Of a stretch of DNA of 64,000 nt, positions 31,554 through 40,137 are shown one piece after another (within the stretch, counting starts at the first letter, position 1; each line of letters begins with the position of its first letter). The notes under the pieces are model-generated. The model was not told the DNA's origin and did not search any database. It was given only the letters and a program-made list of their open reading frames with translations. The DNA lies in assembly GCF_014655295.1 (NCBI RefSeq), contig NZ_BNBI01000009.1, forward strand, positions 124,001 through 188,000, read 5' to 3'. The translations under genes and the position numbers were made by a program. Source of the DNA: Streptomyces fumanus (GTDB taxonomy: Bacteria; Actinomycetota; Actinomycetes; Streptomycetales; Streptomycetaceae).

Positions 31554-33157
31554 CAGCGGGCCTCGTCTTCCCCGGGCTCGTCGTTTTCTTCGTGCTCCAG
31601 GTGGCCGGTGGCCGCGCCCGTCATCGCCGAGCCCAGTTCCTCCGGGGTGATGGCGGCCGGGTCGGCGTCCGCGACCAGCCGGCCGTCGTAGATCACCCGC
31701 AGGGTGTCGGACAGGCCGATCAGCTCGTCCAGGTCGGCGGAGATCAGCAGCACGGCCAGGCCCTCGCGGCGGGCCTCGCGGATGTGGTCCCAGATCGCGG
31801 CCTGGGCGCCCACGTCCACGCCCCGGGTGGGGTGGGCGGCGATCAGGAAGCGCGGCCGGTGGCTCATCTCCCGGCCGACGATCAGCTTCTGCTGGTTGCC
31901 GCCGGACAGGGAGGCGGCGGTGACGTCGATGCCGGGGGTGCGCACGTCGTAGGTCTCGACGATCCGGCGGGTGTCCTCCTGGGCCGCCTTCGGGTTCAGC
32001 CAGACGCCCTTGGCGTTGGGCCGCTCGGTGACATGGCCGAGGATGCGGTTCTCCCACAGGGGAGCCTCCAGCAGCAGGCCGTGGCGGTGGCGGTCCTCGG
32101 GGATGTAGCCGACGCCCTGCTCCCGGCGCTTGCGGGTGGACCAGGCGGTGATCTCCTCGTCGGCCAGGCGGATGGTGCCGGAGTCGGCGTGCCGCAGGCC
32201 GATGAGCGCGTCGACCAGTTCGGTCTGGCCGTTGCCCTCGACGCCCGCGATGCCGAGCACCTCGCCGGCGTGGATGGTGAAGCTGACGTCGTCCAGCAGC
32301 GCCTTGCCGCCGGGCGCGGCCAGGCGGAGCTTCTCCACGGTGAGGACCGGGCGGTCGGTGACCGTGGACTCGGCCGTCTCGGGGGTGGGCAGTTCGCTGC
32401 CGACCATCATCTCGGCCAACTGGCGGGGGGTGGTCCGGGACGGGACGGCGGTGCCGACCGTGGTGCCGCGCCGGATGACGGTGATGTCGTCGGCGACGGA
32501 GAGGACCTCGCCCAGCTTGTGCGAGATGAAGATGACGGACAGGCCCTCCGACTTCAGCTCGCGCAGGTTGGCGAAGAGGGCGTCCACCTCCTGCGGCACC
32601 AGGACGGCCGTCGGCTCGTCCAGGATCAGGGTGCGGGCACCGCGGTAGAGGACCTTGAGGATCTCCACGCGCTGGCGGGCGGCCACGCCCAGCTCCTCGA
32701 CCAGCAGGTCGGGGCGGACGTCGAGGCCGTAGCGCTCGGAGATCTCCTTGATCTTGCGGCGGGCCCTGCCGCCGATGCCGTACAGCTTCTCGCTGCCGAG
32801 GACCACGTTCTCCAGGACCGTGAGGTTGTCGGCGAGCATGAAGTGCTGGTGGACCATGCCGATACCGCGGGCGATGGCGTCGGCCGGGGACGAGAAGGAG
32901 ACCTGCTCGCCGTCGATCGCGATGGTGCCCTCGTCCGGCTTCTGCATGCCGTAGAGGATCTTCATCAGGGTCGACTTGCCGGCGCCGTTCTCGCCGACCA
33001 GGGCGTGCACGGTGCCCTTGCGGACGGTGAGGTGGATGTCGTGGTTGGCCACGACGCCGGGGAAGCGCTTGGTGATCCCGGCGAGTTCGACGGCGGTCAC
33101 CGAACCGTTGACCGCCGCTCCGGCCGGAGGGCTGCTGGACGCGTTGATGGCGCACAC
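31553..33157 (-). CDS. Nucleoside ABC transporter ATP-binding protein
   Basis: A double ABC ATPase of 534 residues, as in the RbsA/YufO group. Domain 1: Walker A GENGAGKST, Q-loop MVHQHFMLADNLTVLENV, a LGVAARQRVEI segment replacing the LSGGQ, and Walker B TLILDEPTA. Domain 2: a non-canonical GVEGNGQTE in place of Walker A, LSGGNQQKLIVGRE, and AAHPTRGVDVGA. So each half is degenerate in one site, as in this family. The GTG at 33157 lies directly after AGGA with no spacer; the AGGAG is instead ideally placed for an ATC codon at 33146-33148 (INASSSPP). The operator is 20 bases upstream. Confidence 0.92.
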   Translation of the reverse strand: MCAINASSSPPAGAAVNGSVTAVELAGITKRFPGVVANHDIHLTVRKGTVHALVGENGAGKSTLMKILYGMQKPDEGTIAIDGEQVSFSSPADAIARGIGMVHQHFMLADNLTVLENVVLGSEKLYGIGGRARRKIKEISERYGLDVRPDLLVEELGVAARQRVEILKVLYRGARTLILDEPTAVLVPQEVDALFANLRELKSEGLSVIFISHKLGEVLSVADDITVIRRGTTVGTAVPSRTTPRQLAEMMVGSELPTPETAESTVTDRPVLTVEKLRLAAPGGKALLDDVSFTIHAGEVLGIAGVEGNGQTELVDALIGLRHADSGTIRLADEEITAWSTRKRREQGVGYIPEDRHRHGLLLEAPLWENRILGHVTERPNAKGVWLNPKAAQEDTRRIVETYDVRTPGIDVTAASLSGGNQQKLIVGREMSHRPRFLIAAHPTRGVDVGAQAAIWDHIREARREGLAVLLISADLDELIGLSDTLRVIYDGRLVADADPAAITPEELGSAMTGAATGHLEHEENDEPGEDEAR

Positions 33158-33176
33158 TCCTGGGGACGGGGGCCGT

Positions 33177-33188
33177 CTACGCGCGTAG
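33177..33188. promoter_or_regulatory. CTACGCGCGTAG palindrome (copy 4, ABC transporter operon)
   Basis: Exact palindrome, 20 bases upstream of the ATPase GTG, at the head of the five-gene transporter, cytidine deaminase and thymidine phosphorylase operon. Confidence 0.75.
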
Positions 33189-33228
33189 CGCCCCTACGGC
33201 ATCGAAAGCGGTGGCGCACCTGCTCGGA

Positions 33229-33261
33229 CGGGGCACGGGAAGACGTCCTCCCCGTGCCCCG
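33229..33261 (-). terminator. Terminator after the first BMP lipoprotein gene
   Basis: Perfect 11-bp stem CGGGGCACGGG (33229-33239) / CCCGTGCCCCG (33251-33261), 48 bases beyond the lipoprotein stop. It separates this gene from the transporter operon. Confidence 0.75.
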
Positions 33262-33309
33262 CCGAGCGTCCGCGCGACCGCGCTTGCACGCCGACCGGCA
33301 ACTGCCCGG

Positions 33310-34359
33310 TCAGCTCGACTTGACCTTGATCTCGCCGCTGACGATCTTCTCCTTGGCCGTGTTCAGGGCTTCCTGGAGGGCGGTGTCGTCCGCGAACTTC
33401 GGGTTGGAGTTCGACAGGCTCACCTCGCCGCTCTTCAGATCGCCCCGAACGATACCGGTCTCCGGCTTGCCGTCCTCGACCGACTTCGCCAGGTTGTAGA
33501 CCGCCTTGGCCACGTCCTTCATCGCCGAGGTCAGGATCGAGTCCTTGTACTTGGCGAGGGCTTCCTGCTGGTACTGGTCGGAGTCGACGCCGATCGCCCA
33601 GACCTTGTTGGCGGCGGCGGCCTCGATCACGCCCTGACCGGACAGGCCGGCCGCCGCGTAGACCACGTCGGCCTTCTTCTCGATCTGGCCCTCGGCGGCC
33701 GTCTTGCCCTTGTCGGGGCTGGAGAAGCCGCCCTCCTCGGCGGTCTGCGTCAGGTACTGCGGGATCACCTTGACCTTGGGGTCGGTGTCCTTCACGCCCT
33801 GCTCGTAGCCGGCCTGGAACTTGTGGATCAGCGGGTTGTCCACACCGCCGACGAAGCCGACGACCTTGGTCTTGGTGCTCTTGGCGGCGGCGACACCGGC
33901 CAGGTAGGACGCCTCCTCCTCGGAGAAGACCAGGTCGGCGACGTTCTTCGCCTCGATGGTGGAGTCGTCGACGATGCCGAAGGTGGTGTCGGGGAACTTC
34001 TCCGCGGCGCCCTTCACGGCGGCGGCGTACGCGTAGCCCACGCCGACGATCGGGTTGTAGCCCTGCTTGGCCAGGGACTCCAGGCGCTGCTGCTTGTCGG
34101 CGTCGGTCTCACCGTCGGTCGGCTCGATGTCCGCCGTCTCGTACGTGAACTCCTTCTTCGCCTGCTCCAGGCCGGCGAAGGCGGCGTCGTTGAACGACTG
34201 GTCGCCCTTGCCGCCGACGTCGTACGCGATCGCGAGGCCCTTGTCACCCTTGGACTCGGAGGAGTCGGAAGAGGTCGAGGTACCACCGCAGGCGGCGAGG
34301 GCGAGGGCCAGGGAGGCGGTCGCTGCGCCTGCGACCGTGATCCGGGAAATCCGGCGCAT
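33310..34359 (-). CDS. BMP-family nucleoside-binding lipoprotein
   Basis: A 349-residue substrate-binding lipoprotein. The signal MRRISRITVAGAATASLALALAAC has a lipobox (LAAC). The BMP/PnrA domain follows with GLAIAYDVGGKGDQSFNDAAFAG, where the GDQSFND segment contacts ligand in PnrA, and the later GVDSDQYQQEALAKYKDSILTSAMKD. A GGAG ribosome site precedes the ATG at 34359. It is about 75-80 percent identical by eye to the next gene. It should deliver nucleosides to the permeases encoded downstream. It is a separate transcription unit, with its own operator and terminator. Confidence 0.92.
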   Translation of the reverse strand: MRRISRITVAGAATASLALALAACGGTSTSSDSSESKGDKGLAIAYDVGGKGDQSFNDAAFAGLEQAKKEFTYETADIEPTDGETDADKQQRLESLAKQGYNPIVGVGYAYAAAVKGAAEKFPDTTFGIVDDSTIEAKNVADLVFSEEEASYLAGVAAAKSTKTKVVGFVGGVDNPLIHKFQAGYEQGVKDTDPKVKVIPQYLTQTAEEGGFSSPDKGKTAAEGQIEKKADVVYAAAGLSGQGVIEAAAANKVWAIGVDSDQYQQEALAKYKDSILTSAMKDVAKAVYNLAKSVEDGKPETGIVRGDLKSGEVSLSNSNPKFADDTALQEALNTAKEKIVSGEIKVKSS

Positions 34360-34422
34360 GTGTGGTGCTCCTGTCGTACAAGCGCCGGACGGTTCGGCTT
34401 CGGCGCTGGCTTCGCCGCAGAT

Positions 34423-34434
34423 TAACGCGCGTAG
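34423..34434. promoter_or_regulatory. Variant nucleoside operator (copy 5)
   Basis: On the minus strand this reads CTACGCGCGTTA: one half intact, two bases altered in the other half relative to CTACGCGCGTAG. It is 64 bases upstream of the lipoprotein ATG at 34359. The second lipoprotein gene carries exactly the same variant. Confidence 0.65.
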
Positions 34435-34560
34435 ACCTGCCTGAAAACCCCTTCTGTCCACCTTGTTATCCCCCTGTGGCCAAGGTGTCGCGGGACACGG
34501 CCGGACCCTTGCCGGGTGCGAACGGGGGGTGGCTGAGGGTGACGCGGGGCCGGGTACGGC

Positions 34561-34594
34561 GAAGCGGGCGGGGGCCGGTGCGCCCGCCCGCTTC
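34561..34594 (-). terminator. Terminator after the second BMP lipoprotein gene
   Basis: Perfect 12-bp stem GAAGCGGGCGGG (34561-34572) / CCCGCCCGCTTC (34583-34594), 22 bases beyond the stop at 34617. Confidence 0.78.
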
Positions 34595-34616
34595 GTACCG
34601 GTATCGTCCGTGCGGT

Positions 34617-35663
34617 CTACGGCTCGCTGCGCACCTTGATCGAGCCGTCGATGATCCCTGCCTTGGCCTTGGCCACGGCGTCCTTCAGGCCGGCCACCTC
34701 GGCGTACTTCGGGTTGCTGTCGGACAGGCCGACACCGTCGGACTTCAGGTCGAAGGTGTGGGTGCCGCTCAGCGGCTTGCCGTCCTCCACCGACTTGGCC
34801 AGGGCGTACACCGCGCCGTCGATGTCCTTCAGGGCGGAGGTGAGGATGTGGTCCTTGTATTTGGCGAGGGCCTCCTGCCGGTACTGGTCGGAGTCGACGC
34901 CGATCGCCCAGACCCCGGCGGTCGCGGCGGCCTCGATCACGCCCTGCCCGGACAGCCCGGCCGCCTGGTACACGACATCGGCCTTCTTCTCGATCTGCCC
35001 CTCGGCGGCGGCCTTGCCCTTGTCGGGGCTGGAGAAGCCGCCCTCCTCCGCGGTCTGCGTCAGGTACTGCGGGATCACCTTCACCTTGGGGTCGGTGTCC
35101 TTCACGCCCTGCTCGTAGCCGGCCTGGAACTTGTGGATCAGCGGTACGTCCACACCGCCGACGAAGCCGACGACCTTGGTCTTGGTGGCCTTGGCGGCGG
35201 CGACACCGGCCAGGTAGGACGCCTCGTTCTCGGCGAAGACGAGGGAGGCGACGTTCTTGCCCTCGACGACGGAGTCCACGATGCCGAAGGTGGTGTCCGG
35301 GTACTTCGCGGCGACGGCCTTCATCGCCGGGCCGTAGGCGAAGCCGACGCCGATGACCGGGTCGTAGCCCTGCTTGGCCAGCGAGGCCAGACGCTGCTCC
35401 TTGTCGGCGTCCGTCTCGCCCTCGGTCGGCTCGATGTCCTGCGTCTGGTAACCGAACTCCTTCTTCGCCTGCTCCAGGCCCGCGAACGCGGCGTCGTTGA
35501 AGGACTGGTCGCCGCGCCCGCCGATGTCGTAGGCGAGGGCGAGGCCCTTGTCCCCGCCGTCGTCGCCGCCGTCCTCGCTGCTGGTGCCGCCGCAGGCGGT
35601 GGCGGCGAGGGCGAGCGACGCGGCCCCCACCGCGACGCGGGTCAGTTTCGAAATCCGACGCAT
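34617..35663 (-). CDS. BMP-family nucleoside-binding lipoprotein (paralogue)
   Basis: A 348-residue binding lipoprotein. The signal MRRISKLTRVAVGAASLALAATAC ends in a lipobox-like ATAC. The mature domain begins GLALAYDIGGRGDQSFNDAAFAG and contains KVVGFVGGVDVPLIHKFQAGY, identical or nearly so to the neighbouring paralogue. Differences cluster around residues 104-130 (VGFAYGPAMKAVAAKYPD versus VGYAYAAAVKGAAEKFPD) and near the C-terminus (LKSDGVGLSDSNPKYAEVAGL), so ligand range or affinity may differ. The gene pair is a tandem duplication with duplicated promoter and operator. Confidence 0.92.
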   Translation of the reverse strand: MRRISKLTRVAVGAASLALAATACGGTSSEDGGDDGGDKGLALAYDIGGRGDQSFNDAAFAGLEQAKKEFGYQTQDIEPTEGETDADKEQRLASLAKQGYDPVIGVGFAYGPAMKAVAAKYPDTTFGIVDSVVEGKNVASLVFAENEASYLAGVAAAKATKTKVVGFVGGVDVPLIHKFQAGYEQGVKDTDPKVKVIPQYLTQTAEEGGFSSPDKGKAAAEGQIEKKADVVYQAAGLSGQGVIEAAATAGVWAIGVDSDQYRQEALAKYKDHILTSALKDIDGAVYALAKSVEDGKPLSGTHTFDLKSDGVGLSDSNPKYAEVAGLKDAVAKAKAGIIDGSIKVRSEP

Positions 35664-35717
35664 CTGACGTTCCCCATTCTCCAAAACCCCGCAGCGGGCG
35701 CCCGGTTCGGCGCACAT

Positions 35718-35729
35718 TAACGCGCGTAG
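35718..35729. promoter_or_regulatory. Variant nucleoside operator (copy 6)
   Basis: The same variant, CTACGCGCGTTA on the minus strand, 55 bases upstream of the ATG at 35663. Both lipoprotein promoters share CTACGCGCGTTAAT. Confidence 0.65.
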
Positions 35730-35850
35730 AAACTCCTGGGAACGGGGTTCCGCGGGGCCGTTACCCATTCGTGCCGCTGGCCGGTTACGGCCCGGTGAAC
35801 CACCGTGGTGAAGGGGGCGGAAAGGGGTGTTGGGGGCACCCCCCGGGGGG

Positions 35851-37083
35851 TCAGCGGGCGGTGTCCAGGAGGGCGGCGGCGGTGAAGAGTTCCACGCCGA
35901 CGGTGATGGCGTGCTCGTCCACGTCGAAGTCGCCCTGGTGCAGGTCGCGGACGGTGCGCTCGCCGGGCGGGCGGACGCCGAGCCGGGCCATGGCACCGGG
36001 CACCCGCTCCAGGTACCAGGAGAAGTCCTCGCCGCCGAGGCTCTGTTCGGTGCCCTCCACCGCGTCGGCGCCGCGCCGGGCGGTCATCGCCTCGCGGAGC
36101 AGGTCGGTGCTGGTCGCCTCGTTGACGACGGGCGGGACGCCGCGGACGTAGGTGATCTCCGACTTGGCGCGGTGCAGGTTGGCCACCTCGTCGATGGCGG
36201 CGACCACGATGTCCGGGGCCTGCCGCCAGGCGTCGAGGTCGAGGCAGCGCACGGTTCCGGCGAGTTCGGCGTGCTGCGGGATGACGTTGGGGGCGTGGCC
36301 GGACTCGATCCGGCCCCAGGTGATCGCCAGTCCGCTGCGGGAGTCGACGCGCCGGCCGACCAGCGCGGGCACGTCGGTGACGACCCGGGCGGTGGCGGTG
36401 ACCAGGTCGGTGGTCAGGTGGGGGCGGGCGGTGTGGCCGCCGGGGCCGCCGAGGGCGATCTCCATGCGGTCGCAGGCGGAGGTGATGGGACCCTCCCGCA
36501 GCCCGATCCGCCCGGCGTCCACCCGGGGGTCGCAGTGCAGCGCGAGGATGCGCCGCACCCCCTCCAGCGCGCCGTCGTCGATGGCGTCGGTGGCGCCGCC
36601 GGGCAGCACCTCCTCGGCGGGCTGGAACACCAGCCGCACCGGGCGCGGCAGCAGGCCCCGCTCGTGCAGGGCGGCGAGCACCAGGCCGGCGCCGAGCAGC
36701 ACGGTGGTGTGGACGTCGTGCCCGCAGGCGTGGGCGCGGTCGGGCACGGTCGAGCGGTAGGCGCACTCGCTCTTGGTGTCCGGGATGGGCAGGGCGTCGA
36801 TGTCGGCCCGCAGGGCGAGCATCGAGGCGCCGCCGCCGGACTCCCCCGGGTCGGCGCCGATGTCACACAGGAGCCCGGTCCCCGCGGAGAGCACCCGGGG
36901 CTTGAGCCCCGCCCGCTCCAGCCGCTCCTTGATCGCGGCGGTGGTGCGGAACTCCTGGTTGCCCAGCTCGGGGTGCATGTGGAGGTCGCGGCGGAACTCC
37001 ACCAGCTCCTCGCGCAGCGCCTGCGGCAGCGTGCCGGGCAGCGCGGTCTCCCCGGGGGCGGCGGCTTCGGACTCCAGTGACAT
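35851..37083 (-). CDS. M20-family metal-dependent amidohydrolase
   Basis: A 410-residue M20D/AmiA-like hydrolase (N-acyl-amino-acid or peptide amidohydrolase). Metal and catalytic motifs: FRRDLHMHPELGNQEFRTT, LRADIDALPI, RAHACGHDVHTTVLLGAG, LVFQPAEEVLPGGA with the paired Glu, the lid SGHAPNVIP, and LGGEDFSWYLERVPG. The ATG at 37083 has GAGGG 11 bases upstream and is preferred over GTG 37095. In mycobacteria two amidohydrolase genes (amiA1, amiB1) lie beside the same nucleoside genes, which supports a conserved neighbourhood. The substrate is unknown. Confidence 0.88.
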   Translation of the reverse strand: MSLESEAAAPGETALPGTLPQALREELVEFRRDLHMHPELGNQEFRTTAAIKERLERAGLKPRVLSAGTGLLCDIGADPGESGGGASMLALRADIDALPIPDTKSECAYRSTVPDRAHACGHDVHTTVLLGAGLVLAALHERGLLPRPVRLVFQPAEEVLPGGATDAIDDGALEGVRRILALHCDPRVDAGRIGLREGPITSACDRMEIALGGPGGHTARPHLTTDLVTATARVVTDVPALVGRRVDSRSGLAITWGRIESGHAPNVIPQHAELAGTVRCLDLDAWRQAPDIVVAAIDEVANLHRAKSEITYVRGVPPVVNEATSTDLLREAMTARRGADAVEGTEQSLGGEDFSWYLERVPGAMARLGVRPPGERTVRDLHQGDFDVDEHAITVGVELFTAAALLDTAR

Positions 37084-37391
37084 CAGTGGCTTCACCCTCT
37101 GAAGGGTAGGACGCCCGGACGGCCGACTGTCCTGAGATAAACAAAACTTCAGCCCGTCAGGCGAAGAACATTACGGCCGCCGGACGCATACGCGTCGGGA
37201 CACCTGGGTAAGCTCGCGTCCTTCCACACGAGCGCGAGCGGCACGCCGCACAGCGCCCGCCCACCCCACACGCATACCACGGATCACCGCGCCTACGCGC
37301 TCGGCGTCCAAGTGTCGGGCAGGTCAGCGGGGGCTTTCGCGGGCTGCCGGGTGGGTAAGGGAGGCACGCAAGGGGGGCGCTCCCGGGGGCG
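37084..37391. other. Gene-free divergent intergenic region
   Basis: About 308 bases between two divergent genes. Seen: an inverted repeat ACCCTCTGAAGGGT beside the M20 start, a relatively A-rich patch at about 37130-37152 (GATAAACAAAACTTC), and a partial operator-like CTACGCGCTCGG near 37289. I see no gene. It is a possible left border of the accessory island. Confidence 0.5.
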
Positions 37392-40133
37392 GTGACCGGC
37401 ATGGGGGACGGCGACGCGGCGGCGGACTCCGCCATGTCCGAGACGGTCCGGGGGGCTCGGGCGGTCGCGGCGGACCCGGTGGCCCCGTGGACGTTCCGCC
37501 GCGACCGGGACATCTACCACCAGCAACTGCTCCATTGGCTCTCGACGCGTGAGATACGGGAGCTGATCGGGCCCGCGGACGGTGACCGGGCCCTGCGCGT
37601 CGAAGCGCTGATGCTGGAGCCCGACTTCGTATTGAGGTCGCTGGGAAGCGCCCGCGCGGCCTATGACGACCTCGGCGGCCGGGCCCGGTCGCTGCGCGCG
37701 GCGCTGGACCGCCTCGCGCGAGAGGCCCGCTGGGTGGACGCGGACCGGCGGCGGCTGGCGTGGGTCGCCCTGGGGCTGCTCTGCTTGCTGCTCGCGTGGA
37801 TCTGGCCGCCCGGGGCGGCGGTCGCCGTCTCGCTGACGGTCGCGGCCATGGCGGTCGCCCGGGGTGTGCGGTCCCCGGGGCAGGTCTGGCGGACGGTGGA
37901 CGCCTCGGTGCGGGCGCTGTGGTGGTGGACGCAGTACGCGCAGGCGCGTCGGCGATGGCGACAGGCGGTGGTCCTGGCGCCTGTTCCGGACATCCTGCAC
38001 CAGGTCGCGCGGGCGGCGTTCCGGTTGGAGGCGGAGATCCCGGTCCGTGCGCTGGACACCGCGGGACTGCGGGCCGCGGCCGACCGCGGCTACCTGGTCG
38101 CCACCCGGGCGGCCCGGGAACTGCGGCGCAAGATGGGGCTGATGGACGCCGGCACCATCGCGCTGTGCGGGCCGCGCGGCGTCGGCAAGACCACCCTCCT
38201 GGAAAGCGCCATGGAGGAGGCGGCCCTGTCCGTGCACACCCACACGCCGGCCCGGTACGCCCCGCACGACTTCCTGCTCGCCCTGTTCACCGGTGTCTGC
38301 GAGACCTACCTCTCGGTACGCGGGTTCCCCGTCCCGTCCTTCCGCCGCCTGGGCTGGTTCGGGCGGCCCGCCCGCTGGGCCCGCGGCACGCTGGGGCGGA
38401 CGCTCCTGCGGCTTCTCTTCGCCGTCCCGGCGGCCGTCCTCCTCGTCCTCGGTCTCAGGGCCGGGGCGGCCGATCTGGGTGAGCTGTACGGCCGCCCCGC
38501 CGAGGAGCGCCTGCGGGAGCTGGGGGACTTCGCCGTTCGGGACGCCCGCCTCGTGTGGCACGGCGACCGCGTCGGCGCCGCGCTGGCCGTGGCGCTGCTG
38601 GGTCTCGCCTGGTGGCGTCTGGGGCGCGTCCGGTGGGCCGCCAGGGCGGCCGGACTCCTGTGGCGCGGTGTCTGCACGGTGCTGGGCGCCGCGCTCGTCG
38701 TCGTCCCCTTCGGCACGCTGCTGACCGACCCGGACGTCTATGCCCTCCTCGGCGTCATGGAGTCGGGCAACGACGGACTGTCCGACGCGGTGCGGGTCAT
38801 GGCCGCGTACGGCGTTCTCACGGCCGTCGTCACGTTCCTCGACGGCCGGGCCGCCCGAGGTGATGATCTGTGGACGTGGTGGCGGAAGGGGGCACCGCAC
38901 GTCCTGGCCCTGGTGGTCGCATGGATGCTGCTCCGGGACGAGACCTGCCGCGCGGTGGTCACCGACGACGGTAATCCCGGCAGACTGGCCACGCTGCTGG
39001 CCGGTCTGATGCTGCTGCGGATGTCCGACTGGCGTCCGAGGGGCGCGACGCCACCCTTGGTAAAGCGGTGCCGCGACCAACTGCTGCACCTGCGCACCGT
39101 GCAGTCGAGGGCGGCCACCTGGAGTACGGCGGTCCCGGCGGCGGGCATCGGCGTGCAGGTCGGCACCTCGCTGTCGACCGTGCCACCGAACTTCCCCGAG
39201 CTGGTCGACGATTTCCGTGACCTGCTGGGACGCGTCGCCCGGGAGGTCCACGACCGCGGCGGCCGCGTCGTGGTCGCCGTGGACGAACTCGACCGGCTCG
39301 GTGACGGGGCCACGGTGCTGGCCTTCCTGAACGAGATCAAGGCCGTCTTCGGTGTCCCGTACGTGCACTATCTGGTGTCCGTCGCGGACGACGTGGGGGC
39401 CGCCTTCGTGCGGCGCGGCCTTCCGCACCGTGACGCGGCCGACTCGACACTGGACGACATCGTCAGTGTCCAGCCGTGCCTGCCGGACGAGTCCGGGGCG
39501 CTGCTCACCCGGCGGCTGCCCGGGCTCACCGAGACCCACGTCCACCTGGTGCACGCGCTGGCCGGCGGGGTCCCCCGGGACCTGATCCGCTACGGCCGCC
39601 GGCTCGTCGACCTGCACCTCGACAGCACCGGCGACCTTCCCCGGCACGCCCGTACGCTGATCCTCGAAGAACTGGCCGAGGCGGTCTCCGGCTTCCGGAT
39701 GCTGCTCTCCCAGGAGCCCTGGCCGCAGGGCGGCGGCGCGGTGCTCGGCGCCTTCCGCGACCTGGCGGTGCAGTTGCGGCGCCCCGCCGCGTCGGCGTCG
39801 GCCGAACTCGACGCGGCGCTGCGGACCTTCGCCTTCGAGGGACGCGTCACCTCGCGGGAGGTGCACCTCGCCGTGCCGGACGCCGCGCAGCAACTGATCC
39901 TGGAGGCGTCCGCGTTCTCCTACTTCTGCCTCACCCTGCTCGACGTCTTCGCGGCCCCCGGCTTCACCACACGCGCCGCGGCGGCCCGGGACCACGGCCC
40001 CGACGGCGACCCGGCCCTGCTGGCGGAGGCCCACGAGGAACTGACCGTCTCCCCCGACAGCGCCCGGCTCCTCCTCACCCGGATCAGAACGGCCTGGCAG
40101 CTTCCGGTACCGGACCCCTCCGGGGAGGGCTGA
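37392..40133 (+). CDS. KAP-like P-loop NTPase with membrane insert
   Basis: A 913-residue protein. An N-terminal soluble segment of about 120 residues opens HQQLLHWLSTREIRELIGPADGDRALRVE. A two-helix hairpin lies at about 122-156. Walker A GPRGVGKTTL sits at about 260-269. Several hydrophobic stretches follow at about 336-358, 396-408, 424-445, 466-484 and 502-515. Walker B VVVAVDELDRLG is near 626-637, followed by an arginine-finger-like RYGRRLVDL. Membrane helices between Walker A and Walker B are the mark of KAP NTPases, a STAND-related group that includes phage-exclusion protein PifA. The start GTG 37392 or ATG 37401 is uncertain. It looks accessory: it separates two blocks otherwise of housekeeping type. 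Confidence 0.75.
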   Translation: MTGMGDGDAAADSAMSETVRGARAVAADPVAPWTFRRDRDIYHQQLLHWLSTREIRELIGPADGDRALRVEALMLEPDFVLRSLGSARAAYDDLGGRARSLRAALDRLAREARWVDADRRRLAWVALGLLCLLLAWIWPPGAAVAVSLTVAAMAVARGVRSPGQVWRTVDASVRALWWWTQYAQARRRWRQAVVLAPVPDILHQVARAAFRLEAEIPVRALDTAGLRAAADRGYLVATRAARELRRKMGLMDAGTIALCGPRGVGKTTLLESAMEEAALSVHTHTPARYAPHDFLLALFTGVCETYLSVRGFPVPSFRRLGWFGRPARWARGTLGRTLLRLLFAVPAAVLLVLGLRAGAADLGELYGRPAEERLRELGDFAVRDARLVWHGDRVGAALAVALLGLAWWRLGRVRWAARAAGLLWRGVCTVLGAALVVVPFGTLLTDPDVYALLGVMESGNDGLSDAVRVMAAYGVLTAVVTFLDGRAARGDDLWTWWRKGAPHVLALVVAWMLLRDETCRAVVTDDGNPGRLATLLAGLMLLRMSDWRPRGATPPLVKRCRDQLLHLRTVQSRAATWSTAVPAAGIGVQVGTSLSTVPPNFPELVDDFRDLLGRVAREVHDRGGRVVVAVDELDRLGDGATVLAFLNEIKAVFGVPYVHYLVSVADDVGAAFVRRGLPHRDAADSTLDDIVSVQPCLPDESGALLTRRLPGLTETHVHLVHALAGGVPRDLIRYGRRLVDLHLDSTGDLPRHARTLILEELAEAVSGFRMLLSQEPWPQGGGAVLGAFRDLAVQLRRPAASASAELDAALRTFAFEGRVTSREVHLAVPDAAQQLILEASAFSYFCLTLLDVFAAPGFTTRAAAARDHGPDGDPALLAEAHEELTVSPDSARLLLTRIRTAWQLPVPDPSGEG

Positions 40134-40137
40134 ACCG

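Noticed and set aside
37285..37300. CTACGCGCTCGG near the KAP gene as a seventh nucleoside operator
   Set aside because: Only one half-site is present; the other half does not match, and the neighbouring genes are unrelated to nucleosides.
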